Shown here: positions 56,801-64,000 of the stretch, in pieces
Numbering within the stretch: position 1 is the first letter of the stretch
Layout: each line of letters opens with the position of its first letter
Assembly (NCBI RefSeq): GCF_900103715.1
Contig: NZ_FNHL01000004.1
Location: forward strand, 62,001-126,000
Length of the DNA: 64,000 nucleotides
Source: Halogranum gelatinilyticum
GTDB lineage: Archaea; Halobacteriota; Halobacteria; Halobacteriales; Haloferacaceae
Direction: 5' to 3'
Notes under the pieces: generated by a model
Databases searched by the model: none
Seen by the model: only the letters and a program-made list of their open reading frames with translations
What the model was told of the DNA's origin: nothing
Position numbers and translations under genes: made by a program

Positions 56801-57329
56801 CGCGTCACCGTACTACGAGGGACAGGTAATCAAATCGGTATTCCTCTCCCGGGCGTTCGGAGAGTCACAACAGGCCAACGCGAACCTGACGCTATTCAAC
56901 GACGAACTCAAGAACAACGGCTTCGACGGCATCCGCTTCCAAGAGAACATGGAGTTCTACAACGAGATGCAGGTCGCGTACGGCGCGCCGTGGGACATCA
57001 CGATGACGACGTTCGTCGGCGGGGTCTTCCTTGACAACCTAGCACCGGCCGGAAGCGTACGGAGCGGCTACCTGCAAGCCTACAGAGGCCAGCGTGACGA
57101 ATTCGGCGAAGACATCATCGTCCGTCACGTCCACGGTCTCGACGGCCACGACAAGTATCTCGACCTCGATTTCAACGAGGGCGCGTACGTGTACCGTGAC
57201 GAGCTCGTCAACGTCCTCGGAGACGAACGGGATCTCTTCACTCTCGGTAACGAAGACGACATCGCGAACGAACTCATCGAGAAGTACACCGTGACTCGCT
57301 TCGACTCGCCGGTGCCGTTAGAAGAGTGA
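53895..57329 (+). CDS. Giant tubulin-superfamily protein (Tubulin_2-like)
   Basis: 1144 residues, about three times the size of FtsZ or CetZ. The N-terminal 350 residues look like a tubulin/FtsZ GTPase: DTIIGIGGGGKSVV (15-28) at the T1 loop, VVVDSESG as the next strand, VVGLGGGTGSGTFLDLARRF (184-203) containing the GGGTGSG signature, and LFGILPGQNAGSQED. The remaining 800 residues are helical and acidic with coiled-coil stretches (about 400-470, 520-620), then a C-terminal beta-rich part near 980-1144. It resembles the poorly known Pfam Tubulin_2 group of large tubulin-like proteins. No signal or membrane segment. First gene of a plus-strand operon with the next two. Confidence 0.85.
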   Translation: MAVNNNGEYRAQIPDTIIGIGGGGKSVVYTLLDQDWILKEALEPRDDTATPGFNPVVVDSESGAGNNDDSLAKEYSERIDEFATSLGHNANSSELTYINTVEESSVQDTVSLTDGTPVNEIARASNLRSWWVDDSDRMIDTDDNFAEGVNRRRALSKAFFHGTRANRDPFNEVVNHAGTSVYIVVGLGGGTGSGTFLDLARRFDDNTSVHLFGILPGQNAGSQEDANAHAALSELEYLSLTDNLPFDNVVIVPFAPATDYGDFDEAVVNAMISHANIAEQGVINNHADFFNPGEGAAVKKFAPFTIAVPKTFHIDVPEIEEAAEKVESYVTRIEGALDTEEALYNRIESILLRPEDFAEERTGAFETGSLPGDVREAQDALRESLDGGSPESTLFQLDTGEAERLEERLNNLRSLLEKEIFDDLNFLGPAGLANKIDNTEDQLDVQREDVNDVEYFERLVDKLYRVFETLSVEDILDAGNRNVDQTDRELTKQLKREILLIGKRSTFLRALHVIEDDKPLRRGLQAAIGPKVENFAIVDDADRARRDLLSAESREQNCLEALESALTDSQDELERALEEWETSVEPDVDRLLYIDSHRDEIEELLAKLNRKIGQAVTDLKRPGNEAPARQPLDFDEFGKLNNMLKSAGGERVPQDAILTSLKNLSNMRRAKIEDEDGGGYIPFLGSNNNNSDPEGDYENALINVNDQLFDTEPEFQRSFDVTFVGEEAIESRLDDVDKARREAVEAILEDLDSYTQQTVGFEELVDDPSDLAKCEFDITLGLKRHQNDYKHTLKSELNRTFTETTTSSLLRDLTRSDDGQRGSSEIDNVVRQALSAAIVDPIQDSLESRRASLVDDQIRLSLFDSVRDLVNEEGKEFTNNRSIEISLDVSFSEQARAANPHKERISPHNRGTFVGYDDIEAADILDNDREMERLLAKFSQQATSIAAGDDIAPILNPSLRRHKGKKVSNASPYYEGQVIKSVFLSRAFGESQQANANLTLFNDELKNNGFDGIRFQENMEFYNEMQVAYGAPWDITMTTFVGGVFLDNLAPAGSVRSGYLQAYRGQRDEFGEDIIVRHVHGLDGHDKYLDLDFNEGAYVYRDELVNVLGDERDLFTLGNEDDIANELIEKYTVTRFDSPVPLEE

Positions 57330-57349
57330 GGCTGTCGTAATCCTCACTT

Positions 57350-58825
57350 ATGACCCGTTCACGCGTTTACGACGGTGCGCTGTTGGTCGTGTCGATAGCC
57401 GTGATGATCCTCTCTGCGAGGCCGTTCACAGGACTATTAGTCGACGCGTGGTCAGTTGAAAGCAGCGTCGTCGCCGCCGCCGTAACCGGCTTCCTCTCGG
57501 CCATCGGAGCGACTCTCGCGTCTGCAATCGCGTTCACGACCGGACTGCTCGGTGTATTCATCCTGTTGTTCCTGTTCGACTCGTCAAAGAAGGTTCAGGC
57601 ACTCGTCTTCGTGCTCGCGCTCCCGCTGTTCTTCACCACGTTGAACCGCTTCGACCTGTGGACAATCCCGTGGACACGAGAACTGATTCCGTTGGCGGTC
57701 GGGGTTGTGGTTGCTCTTCCCATCGGAACCGCCGGTGCGCGGGTCGACACCGAGTCCGACGGCGCGATCCCGCGAGTTCGGGAGTTCCCAGCGGCGACAC
57801 GGGCGATTTACTGGATCGTCGTCGTCTCAGTCCTCGTGGCACTCGTCCAGGTACACGTGTTGGCCGGGCAACCAGGCATCGTACTGAACGTGGTCCTCTC
57901 CGGGGCCATCGTCGCACTCACTGCCGTGTTTACGACGTATCAAGACGACCGGTCGGTCCTCATCATCAGTCCCGATCCGTACGAGGAGGCGAACGTCCTC
58001 GGAGGGATCTATCAGGAAGCGAGAAGCCGCTTCGGAGCCGAGGCGATAAACGAGGGGAGTTCGATCGCGACCGAAGACGTCTCCGCGCTGGGCCGTGCAC
58101 GAAAGCTCACGGCCCCCGACCTCGACCTCGACCAGAGTTCGGGGATGACGGTCGCAGCAGCGGCGAAAGAACATCTCGTGGAGATCCGTGGCGACGCCGG
58201 GTTCAGGTTCCGTGCGCCCGGTGTGTTCGGCCGAACGCTCGAAATCATCGCGCACGGATACGGCCCGGACGACATTCGACGCGAAGACTTGGACGCGCTG
58301 GACGACAACGGCCAGTCGTCGCGCCTCGACTCGCTGCGACGACGTGTCGTCGACTTCGCCGGGTTCGTCCTCCCAGCGATGCTCCCGGCGTTCGTCCGAG
58401 AGCGGCTCACCGGTGGCCCGACGAAGAGCATTGGTGAGGCGATACGAGACGCCGACATCCTCCTCCTCGTCGCCCCGCTTGACGACCAGGTCGCCGAGGG
58501 AGCCGCGACGCAGGACGCTGGCGACAGATCGACGGTACTCGGCAAGTACGACGCAATCTGTGGGTCGGACGCTGTGAAGGAGAAGACAGTTCGGATGGTC
58601 GTCACGGACAGCCACCGGCTGAAAGACGAGTTCGAGGAGAAACGGAACGCGTCGACCAACTCACCGCCGTCGAAGTATCTCCGTCGTTTCGGGCGGTTCT
58701 TGAACCAGACGAGGTTGGGGAACACGTGCTGTGAGGTCGTCCCCGTCTTTCGAGTGCTCAACTCAGAACGAGAGATGGACACCCGACTCTGGGGTGCCAG
58801 CGAACTACTGGAGGAAGTCTATTGA
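57350..58825 (+). CDS. Membrane protein with degenerate NTPase-like cytoplasmic domain (second copy of the architecture)
   Basis: 491 residues. About six membrane helices lie between 8 and 197, then a cytoplasmic domain starting SVLIISPDPYEEANVLGGIY (202-221) where a P-loop would be expected but the Gly/Lys are missing. DADILLLVAPLDDQVA (367-382) and VRMVVTDSHRL (414-424) follow. The PLDDxV and VVT motifs match those of the protein at 52015-53793. It starts 20 bases after the tubulin-like gene, so the two are in one operon. I infer a membrane anchor or receptor for the tubulin; no enzymatic activity is evident. Confidence 0.62.
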   Translation: MTRSRVYDGALLVVSIAVMILSARPFTGLLVDAWSVESSVVAAAVTGFLSAIGATLASAIAFTTGLLGVFILLFLFDSSKKVQALVFVLALPLFFTTLNRFDLWTIPWTRELIPLAVGVVVALPIGTAGARVDTESDGAIPRVREFPAATRAIYWIVVVSVLVALVQVHVLAGQPGIVLNVVLSGAIVALTAVFTTYQDDRSVLIISPDPYEEANVLGGIYQEARSRFGAEAINEGSSIATEDVSALGRARKLTAPDLDLDQSSGMTVAAAAKEHLVEIRGDAGFRFRAPGVFGRTLEIIAHGYGPDDIRREDLDALDDNGQSSRLDSLRRRVVDFAGFVLPAMLPAFVRERLTGGPTKSIGEAIRDADILLLVAPLDDQVAEGAATQDAGDRSTVLGKYDAICGSDAVKEKTVRMVVTDSHRLKDEFEEKRNASTNSPPSKYLRRFGRFLNQTRLGNTCCEVVPVFRVLNSEREMDTRLWGASELLEEVY

Positions 58826-58927
58826 CACGAACCCACGACACGGCTGGCCGCGTACAGACGTATCGACGACTGTTGACTCACCAGAGTGTTGTCTCGGCCA
58901 CTCAGAGAACGCTGAGGAGGAGCGTCG

Positions 58928-61900
58928 ATGACTAACGAGGAGTCGATAGACGGACTAATCGAGGGGCTAACCGACGCCGGCTATACGCACCGGACGACAC
59001 TCACGTCGAAGCTGTCCGGACCGACCACCGCCGACACGACGCGTCTCGGCACGTTCACGACCGACGGGCGGGTCTGTGTCCTCGACGTGGGTGAGTCCGA
59101 TCCGTCGCCCGTACCGGGGTTTGTCGCCGAGGACCCAACCGACATCTGTTTCGGTCGTGGCGACCAGCTGTACGTCCTCGACGGGTCGGCGGTCGTCCCA
59201 CTTATCGCGTCCTCCGGTCCGATTGGTGTCCGGTGGGACCAGTGGTCGAACCTCCGACGTATCGACGCGTTCGACGGTGAACCATCGCTCGCTGCACTCA
59301 CCGAGCAGGGTGACGTTCTCCTGTTGAGCGCACAGGATGGGCGGGAGCGAACCAGAATCGAACAGCGGCTCGGCTCATCGATACACGGAGAGCACTTGTT
59401 GACTCACCGAGAGCGGGTGTTCACCGCTGTCGGTGAGACGCTGACGTGTCATGACTACCGGGGGAACTTCGAGTTCGACGTGGCACTTAGTGCGCCCGCG
59501 GTGGCGATGGCGGTACTGAACTCACGGGTCGTGGTCGCGTGTGCCGACGACCACGTGTACTGGTACGACTTCGATGGCGACGAGAGAGCCTCAGTCGACG
59601 AAACTATCGACACGTTGGAGGCGGTCGGCACGTCGATGGTGTTGGGCAAACGTGATCGTTCGCTCGTCGCTTGTGGGAAGGGTGGAACGGTTGAACCACT
59701 GACGGAGATCGGAACGAGGGAGATGGCACACACGGTTGATGGGAAACGGCTACTCGTCTTGGGTGACGAGAGCGCGCTCTTCGAATACGATGCAACGCCG
59801 CAAACGAAGGTCTTAGCCGACAGCGTGGCTGTCGGAACGGGAGAGATCGCCATCGAACTCGTGAACCCACACCCGATTCCACACGACTTTACCGTGGCTC
59901 TCTCTGCTGCGGACGTGGATGCGGAATCCGCGTCACAGTACAACGTGACGGTGGCACCGGCGACAACCGAAGAGGTGGAGTTCCCGCTCGGTGAGTTCGC
60001 CAGCGACCCGGGGACGCTACTCGTCGAGACACAGTCTTCGGAGGGACAGGAAGAGGTCTCCGTACCCGTCGTCTCACAGCGGGTGCACGATACTGAGTTA
60101 CCCCTCTCCCAACCCGAACGCCCTACCGACGAGAGAGATCTGGGCTCGCCCGATTCGACGACGAACCCACAACGAGAGACCGTAGATGTAGATCGCGGGG
60201 ACCGGTCGAACAGGCCACCGGTTCGCTCGGGGTCGCTGAGCGATCCGAGGCTCCAGCAGGGGACCGAAGATACCGAGACGTCCGAATCCGAGGCGGACGG
60301 CTCAGAAGCGGATGGGACCGAGGTGGGTCCCACGCCGTCCGGCGATGCGGAGGCCGACGAAACGGTGACGGACTCTCACCACGGCCGCGAGACGGTGGGG
60401 GGTGGGACTGAGTCGTGGGGAAGAGAGGAGTCGTCGAGTCCGTTCGAGTTCACAGAACCGAGTTCGGAAGCGAGTCCGACCGAAGTCGCGGAGACTGCTG
60501 ACTCTGGAGAGCGGGTCCCCGAGTCGGAGGCCGCAGCTGGCCACGCTGACGACCCGGGAGACACTGACGAGCAGTCCGGACAGCGACCGGCTGCAGGCGG
60601 TTCTTCGCCGTCGCCGGGAGACGGGAAGGCACCGACCGAATCCCTGAACGAACCACCGGTCGAAAAGATCGACGTCAACATCGACCTGGTCACGGTCGAG
60701 AATGGCCGGGGGGTCGCGGAGGTGACGCTTCGGAACCACACCCCGGCCGAGTTCGAAGACGTTTCGCTCCCGGACTGTCCACGAAACGTCCAACTTGACA
60801 CCGACTTGCCGACGGTACTTCCCGCCGGGCGGACCGCGTCATTCCGCATCGCGGGTCCGCTCTCGGCCGTCAGCGAGTTCGCGGTCAGCCCACGAATCCG
60901 GAGCTTCGAAGTCGGGACCACCACGCTGGAACTCCCCGAGGAGGTGCTCCGAATCGAACTCAAGGATCACGGAGAAGACGCGGCCGGTCTGTCCGTGCAA
61001 AACGAACTCGCCGTGCCGGTTACCGATACGGTCCATCTCTCCGTCACCCGTCCGGACGGTGACAAAGTCGGAGAGTGGTCGTACAAGACGACGTTCCGTC
61101 CCGGTCGGACCAACGTCCAACTACCGGTCGCACCGCTCGTTGAGCGGGGAGCGTCCGTGGTCACTATCTCGATACTCGGTGTCGACACACGGTCTGAGGT
61201 ATCCCTCGACCGGTTCACACCGTTCTCGTCGGTTACCTGTACGAACCAGATGCTGTGTCAGTCTCAGGATGACGAGAACGGTGAGATACGAGTGCACAAC
61301 GAACAGTACGCTTCGGAGTCTAAGAGCCGTTTCACGGGACCGGTCGTCGACATCATCGAGATCGAAAACGGCCGCTCGGAGCCGCTCGAAGCGGTACAGG
61401 TCCTCGACTTTCGAAATCCCGCGGGGTCGTCGTCGACGTTCGATATCCCCGCATCCGAGACCCGGAAGATAGCCAGACTTTGCGATTTCTCCGGGGCAGA
61501 GTCAACGGTTCCGGCAATCGGAGTCGAAGCGGACGACGGTCGACATCTCGACCAGCGAGGGTCGAAGCCAATCCGGACGACGTCAAAGGTGATCGATGCG
61601 CGTGTGCGAATCCAACCGTTCGACGAGGATTCGGTTCTCGTCTCACTGGCGATCGATGCGGAGTTACCACGGTCCGTCGATTCGCTTCGGTTGACCACAT
61701 TCCGAATCACAAAGGGGCCAGTGTCGATTAAGCTCTATCCGAAGCTCGAAGTCGAGACAGGGCGTACGTACACGACTCACGTGGTGTCAGCGGACGTGAG
61801 TTCACTCCGTGGCCAGCATCCGCGTGTCGATCTCACGTTCGCCGACGGCAGCCGTGAGATCTCGGACATCACCACCGTTGCCGATCTGGTCCCGGAGCCG

Positions 61901-62311
61901 TTTCGGGGACCGCCGGTCGAACTGGAACGTGTAACACAGGGCGAAAGTCGAGAAGATCTCACGATCGCCGTGCGGACGCAGTCGGACTGTCCGGCGGTCA
62001 CGGTCCAGGAGGTGACCGTGCTTGTCGATGATGGCACCGTTACCCCCCGTCAGTCGGACGATGCCGAGGGGAAGCGTCGATTCGACGTGTCCGTCCCGTT
62101 GGCTGACAGAGGAGAGATCCCCGTCGAACTCGTCTACGAACGACGAACGGGACCGAAAGAGACCGCACAGTACGTCGTCAGGACGACGGAACCCGGGGAC
62201 GTGGAGTTGGTTGCGGGTGACGTTCCGATGTCGGAGTTCTTCGGTGAGGGCTGGCCGACGCCCCTGTGTTCGTACTGGAGCGTCTTGGACCCCGACCGCA
62301 CTCAACGGTAG
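58928..62311 (+). CDS. Large cytoplasmic protein: beta-propeller-like, disordered linker, beta-sandwich repeats
   Basis: 1127 residues without signal peptide or membrane segment. Residues 40-290 show repeated strands of a beta-propeller type (for example GTFTTDGRVCVLDV, SLAALTEQGDVLLLSA, RVVVACADDHVYWYDFDG). Residues 295-385 look like an Ig/CARDB-like sandwich. Residues 390-590 are a low-complexity Glu/Ser/Asp/Thr linker, and 595-1120 hold four or five further beta-sandwich units (for example VENGRGVAEVTLRNHTPAEF). A GAGGAGG Shine-Dalgarno-like site ends eight bases before the ATG. Likely a scaffold in the tubulin system. It meets the next gene tail to tail with no spacer. Confidence 0.62.
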   Translation: MTNEESIDGLIEGLTDAGYTHRTTLTSKLSGPTTADTTRLGTFTTDGRVCVLDVGESDPSPVPGFVAEDPTDICFGRGDQLYVLDGSAVVPLIASSGPIGVRWDQWSNLRRIDAFDGEPSLAALTEQGDVLLLSAQDGRERTRIEQRLGSSIHGEHLLTHRERVFTAVGETLTCHDYRGNFEFDVALSAPAVAMAVLNSRVVVACADDHVYWYDFDGDERASVDETIDTLEAVGTSMVLGKRDRSLVACGKGGTVEPLTEIGTREMAHTVDGKRLLVLGDESALFEYDATPQTKVLADSVAVGTGEIAIELVNPHPIPHDFTVALSAADVDAESASQYNVTVAPATTEEVEFPLGEFASDPGTLLVETQSSEGQEEVSVPVVSQRVHDTELPLSQPERPTDERDLGSPDSTTNPQRETVDVDRGDRSNRPPVRSGSLSDPRLQQGTEDTETSESEADGSEADGTEVGPTPSGDAEADETVTDSHHGRETVGGGTESWGREESSSPFEFTEPSSEASPTEVAETADSGERVPESEAAAGHADDPGDTDEQSGQRPAAGGSSPSPGDGKAPTESLNEPPVEKIDVNIDLVTVENGRGVAEVTLRNHTPAEFEDVSLPDCPRNVQLDTDLPTVLPAGRTASFRIAGPLSAVSEFAVSPRIRSFEVGTTTLELPEEVLRIELKDHGEDAAGLSVQNELAVPVTDTVHLSVTRPDGDKVGEWSYKTTFRPGRTNVQLPVAPLVERGASVVTISILGVDTRSEVSLDRFTPFSSVTCTNQMLCQSQDDENGEIRVHNEQYASESKSRFTGPVVDIIEIENGRSEPLEAVQVLDFRNPAGSSSTFDIPASETRKIARLCDFSGAESTVPAIGVEADDGRHLDQRGSKPIRTTSKVIDARVRIQPFDEDSVLVSLAIDAELPRSVDSLRLTTFRITKGPVSIKLYPKLEVETGRTYTTHVVSADVSSLRGQHPRVDLTFADGSREISDITTVADLVPEPFRGPPVELERVTQGESREDLTIAVRTQSDCPAVTVQEVTVLVDDGTVTPRQSDDAEGKRRFDVSVPLADRGEIPVELVYERRTGPKETAQYVVRTTEPGDVELVAGDVPMSEFFGEGWPTPLCSYWSVLDPDRTQR

Positions 62312-63898
62312 TCAGGCCTCAACGAGCCGGTAGTCGGGGCTGCGCAGCTTCCACAGATCGTTTAATTGTGCCTGAAGCCGTCTGTCCTCATACATCGATT
62401 TGATAGCCGACAACATCATCTCTGCCGCGATCGTCATCCCCATCGCCCGCTCTTGCTCACCCTGCTCTCGTGTGCGGCCGGCCTCCGAGAGCAACGAGCT
62501 GATCGCGTTTGCGAAGTGGCTCGGGATCCGATTGTTGTATCTCTCTCCCCTGCTTCCGTTGATGTAGGCATCCCGGTACGCTTCGAGCTCCTGTTTGCAT
62601 GCCGCGTGTCTCTTGTCGACGTCCGTCTCTTCGTCTTCGACCCGTCCGACGAAGTCGCCGATGACGTCCTCGAGGAGGCTCACCCGAGTATCGACGAGAT
62701 ACCGCTGAAGGAGCTGCATATCCTCGTCGAGCCGGTCGCGTTCTCGCGTCAGACGCTCGGCCATCTCGGCCCCGAAGTAGTGGTCGATGGCCCGACACTG
62801 CTCTATCAGCGACGCTACCTTCCGGTCGATGTCTTCGACGGAGGATGCCGCGCCGAGTTGGCCTTGGACGATGCGGTGCTCGTCCAGTGTCTCGGCCGTC
62901 GCTCGCAGTGTCTCTGTAACCGCTTCGACCGATTCGGAGGGATCCGAGAGCACCTCACACAGACGGCGTGCCTCCGGGGCACTGAGCGTCTCTTCCTGTG
63001 AGACCCGTGTCGCCGCCTCAAGCGCAGTACGACGGCCGATCCGGTCGTCGTCGACATCGCTGATGATCTGTTGGAGCGTCTTGTCGCTGTTCTTGCTCGT
63101 CTCGACTCCGATTTTCGTTCCCAGTTCCTCGATGCGACTGGCTTGTTGGCTCAACTGCTCACGGTGTTTGATATATTGGCTCAGGAGCGTTTCGGTCGAT
63201 CCGAGGAACGACTCTACGTCACCGGTACCGACCGGCTTCCGTCCGAGTTCCGCCCGCTGTCGTTTGAGGCTCTCTTTCGCCTGCTCTAACTCGGCTTCCG
63301 AACTCGTCGCCGGCGACTTGTCGAAGTTCTCCGAGAGTTGCGAGAAGAGCTGCGCGATGCGCTCTGACTCATGGTTTTCGCTTTCGAGGTCGTCTATCCT
63401 GTCAACCGTGTCTTCGAGTGATCGGACGACGCGCTGGTGGTTGTGTCCGTTCTGTCCGTACTCTTCTAACTCGTCTACGACGGTGCGGATGGCAGCGACG
63501 TTACCGTGGTCGACGTCCTTCGAGAGGGTCTGCAACCATCTATCGTTCACTCCCTCGTCGGCGCGGACGATTTTGTCGCCTTCGACGCGAGTCGAGAGTC
63601 TCGCCGCGAGCGTCCGTGCGTTTGCGGGACGTCTGATGTCCAACTCGAGATTCTCGTGGACAGTCTCCAGTTCGGACCGTGTCTCCTGGAGTCGTGTCCG
63701 CAACTGCTTCCCGCGGAGTCCGAGCAACAGCGCTATCGCCACCAGACCCACGACCGCAAGGAGTGATGCCCACGACGAACTCCCGACTGCGGTCGACGAA
63801 CCGATTCCGAGTAGCGTGGCAAGTACGTAGACGACGGCGACTCCCACGGCGGCGGCGGTCAGAGCGACATCGAAGGTGAGATTTCGCATCCGCATCAT
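62312..63898 (-). CDS. Membrane-anchored coiled-coil protein
   Basis: About 528 residues. Two N-terminal membrane helices (about 10-30 and 40-60) are followed by KQLRTRLQETRSELETVHEN and a long alpha-helical region with several coiled-coil stretches (about 65-90, 155-215, 245-275, 370-450). No catalytic motif seen. ATG 63898 overlaps the stop of the upstream gene (TGATG); a GTG one codon earlier is possible. Its stop abuts the stop of the propeller gene. The layout suggests a membrane tether or length-spanning partner in the cluster; function unknown. Confidence 0.62.
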   Translation of the reverse strand: MMRMRNLTFDVALTAAAVGVAVVYVLATLLGIGSSTAVGSSSWASLLAVVGLVAIALLLGLRGKQLRTRLQETRSELETVHENLELDIRRPANARTLAARLSTRVEGDKIVRADEGVNDRWLQTLSKDVDHGNVAAIRTVVDELEEYGQNGHNHQRVVRSLEDTVDRIDDLESENHESERIAQLFSQLSENFDKSPATSSEAELEQAKESLKRQRAELGRKPVGTGDVESFLGSTETLLSQYIKHREQLSQQASRIEELGTKIGVETSKNSDKTLQQIISDVDDDRIGRRTALEAATRVSQEETLSAPEARRLCEVLSDPSESVEAVTETLRATAETLDEHRIVQGQLGAASSVEDIDRKVASLIEQCRAIDHYFGAEMAERLTRERDRLDEDMQLLQRYLVDTRVSLLEDVIGDFVGRVEDEETDVDKRHAACKQELEAYRDAYINGSRGERYNNRIPSHFANAISSLLSEAGRTREQGEQERAMGMTIAAEMMLSAIKSMYEDRRLQAQLNDLWKLRSPDYRLVEA

Positions 63899-64000
63899 CA
63901 CTGGTCGAGAACCCGTCCGATACCGAGATGGTCACAGATTGCGTCGATGTCATTCATGCGCTTTTTCAAGTCGTCGTAGATGTCCATGTGGCTGAACATC
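63898..64000 (-). CDS. C-terminal end of a gene running off the right edge
   Basis: The last 33 codons of a minus-strand gene are visible, ending DHLGIGRVLDQ. Its stop codon overlaps the start of the coiled-coil membrane gene, so they are co-translated and the cluster continues beyond the window. Too short to assign. Confidence 0.6.
   Translation of the reverse strand, partial: MFSHMDIYDDLKKRMNDIDAICDHLGIGRVLDQ

Noticed and set aside
1-64000. CRISPR array, tRNA or rRNA genes
   Set aside because: I looked for regularly spaced direct repeats, cloverleaf-like GTTCGAAxC arms and rRNA-like sequence and found none convincing.

Overview
The window comes from an extremely halophilic archaeon (class Halobacteria). 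Nearly all predicted proteins are acidic. A CetZ tubulin, Tat-exported proteins, PhiH1-repressor-like winged helices, DUF7342-type regulators, haloarchaeal IS elements and start sites without a ribosome-binding site but with TATA boxes about 25 bases upstream all fit. I see no rRNA, tRNA or CRISPR array.

Layout. Positions 1-9.7 kb are chromosomal: an ABC permease end, a Tat-exported cysteine-peptidase-like protein, a sugar epimerase, a membrane hydrolase, cetZ and the UDP-GlcNAc genes glmM, glmS and glmU. From 10.1 to 26.4 kb lies an AT-rich surface-glycan island: a dolichol-phosphate-type GT2, wecB and wecC (UDP-ManNAcA from UDP-GlcNAc), a DUF354 protein, a flippase, two sulfatase/phosphatase-superfamily proteins, a GT61, two GT4 enzymes and a polytopic membrane protein. 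It holds an IS6 remnant and one complete IS5-type element with perfect ends and an 8-bp target duplication. The glm genes plausibly feed UDP-GlcNAc to wecB/wecC and the glycosyltransferases.

From 26.8 to 37 kb is an accessory patchwork: a frameshifted TnpB pseudogene behind two small zinc-finger genes and a structured DNA element, small winged-helix regulators, rhodanese, an FAD oxidoreductase, a universal stress protein, a 0.68-kb direct duplication flanking a DUF7342 gene pair, and a VapBC-like pair. From 37.1 to 47.3 kb one minus-strand operon encodes a type IV secretion/conjugation module (VirD4-like, VirB4, a split VirB3/B4-N-like protein, VirB6-like, a large exported protein and a VirB2-like pilin). 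A DUF234 ATPase with an operator-like promoter and a phosphoesterase follow.

From 50 kb to the right edge is the most unusual part, a GC-rich cluster of large, poorly known proteins built around a 1144-residue tubulin-superfamily protein. Around it are two membrane proteins that appear to share a degenerate NTPase-like cytoplasmic domain, an Mrr-type endonuclease fused to a large membrane domain, a 1127-residue cytoplasmic propeller/beta-sandwich protein, and a membrane-anchored coiled-coil protein with a coupled partner cut off by the window edge. I infer that these form a single membrane-associated, tubulin-based system of unknown role (envelope/cytoskeletal or defence).
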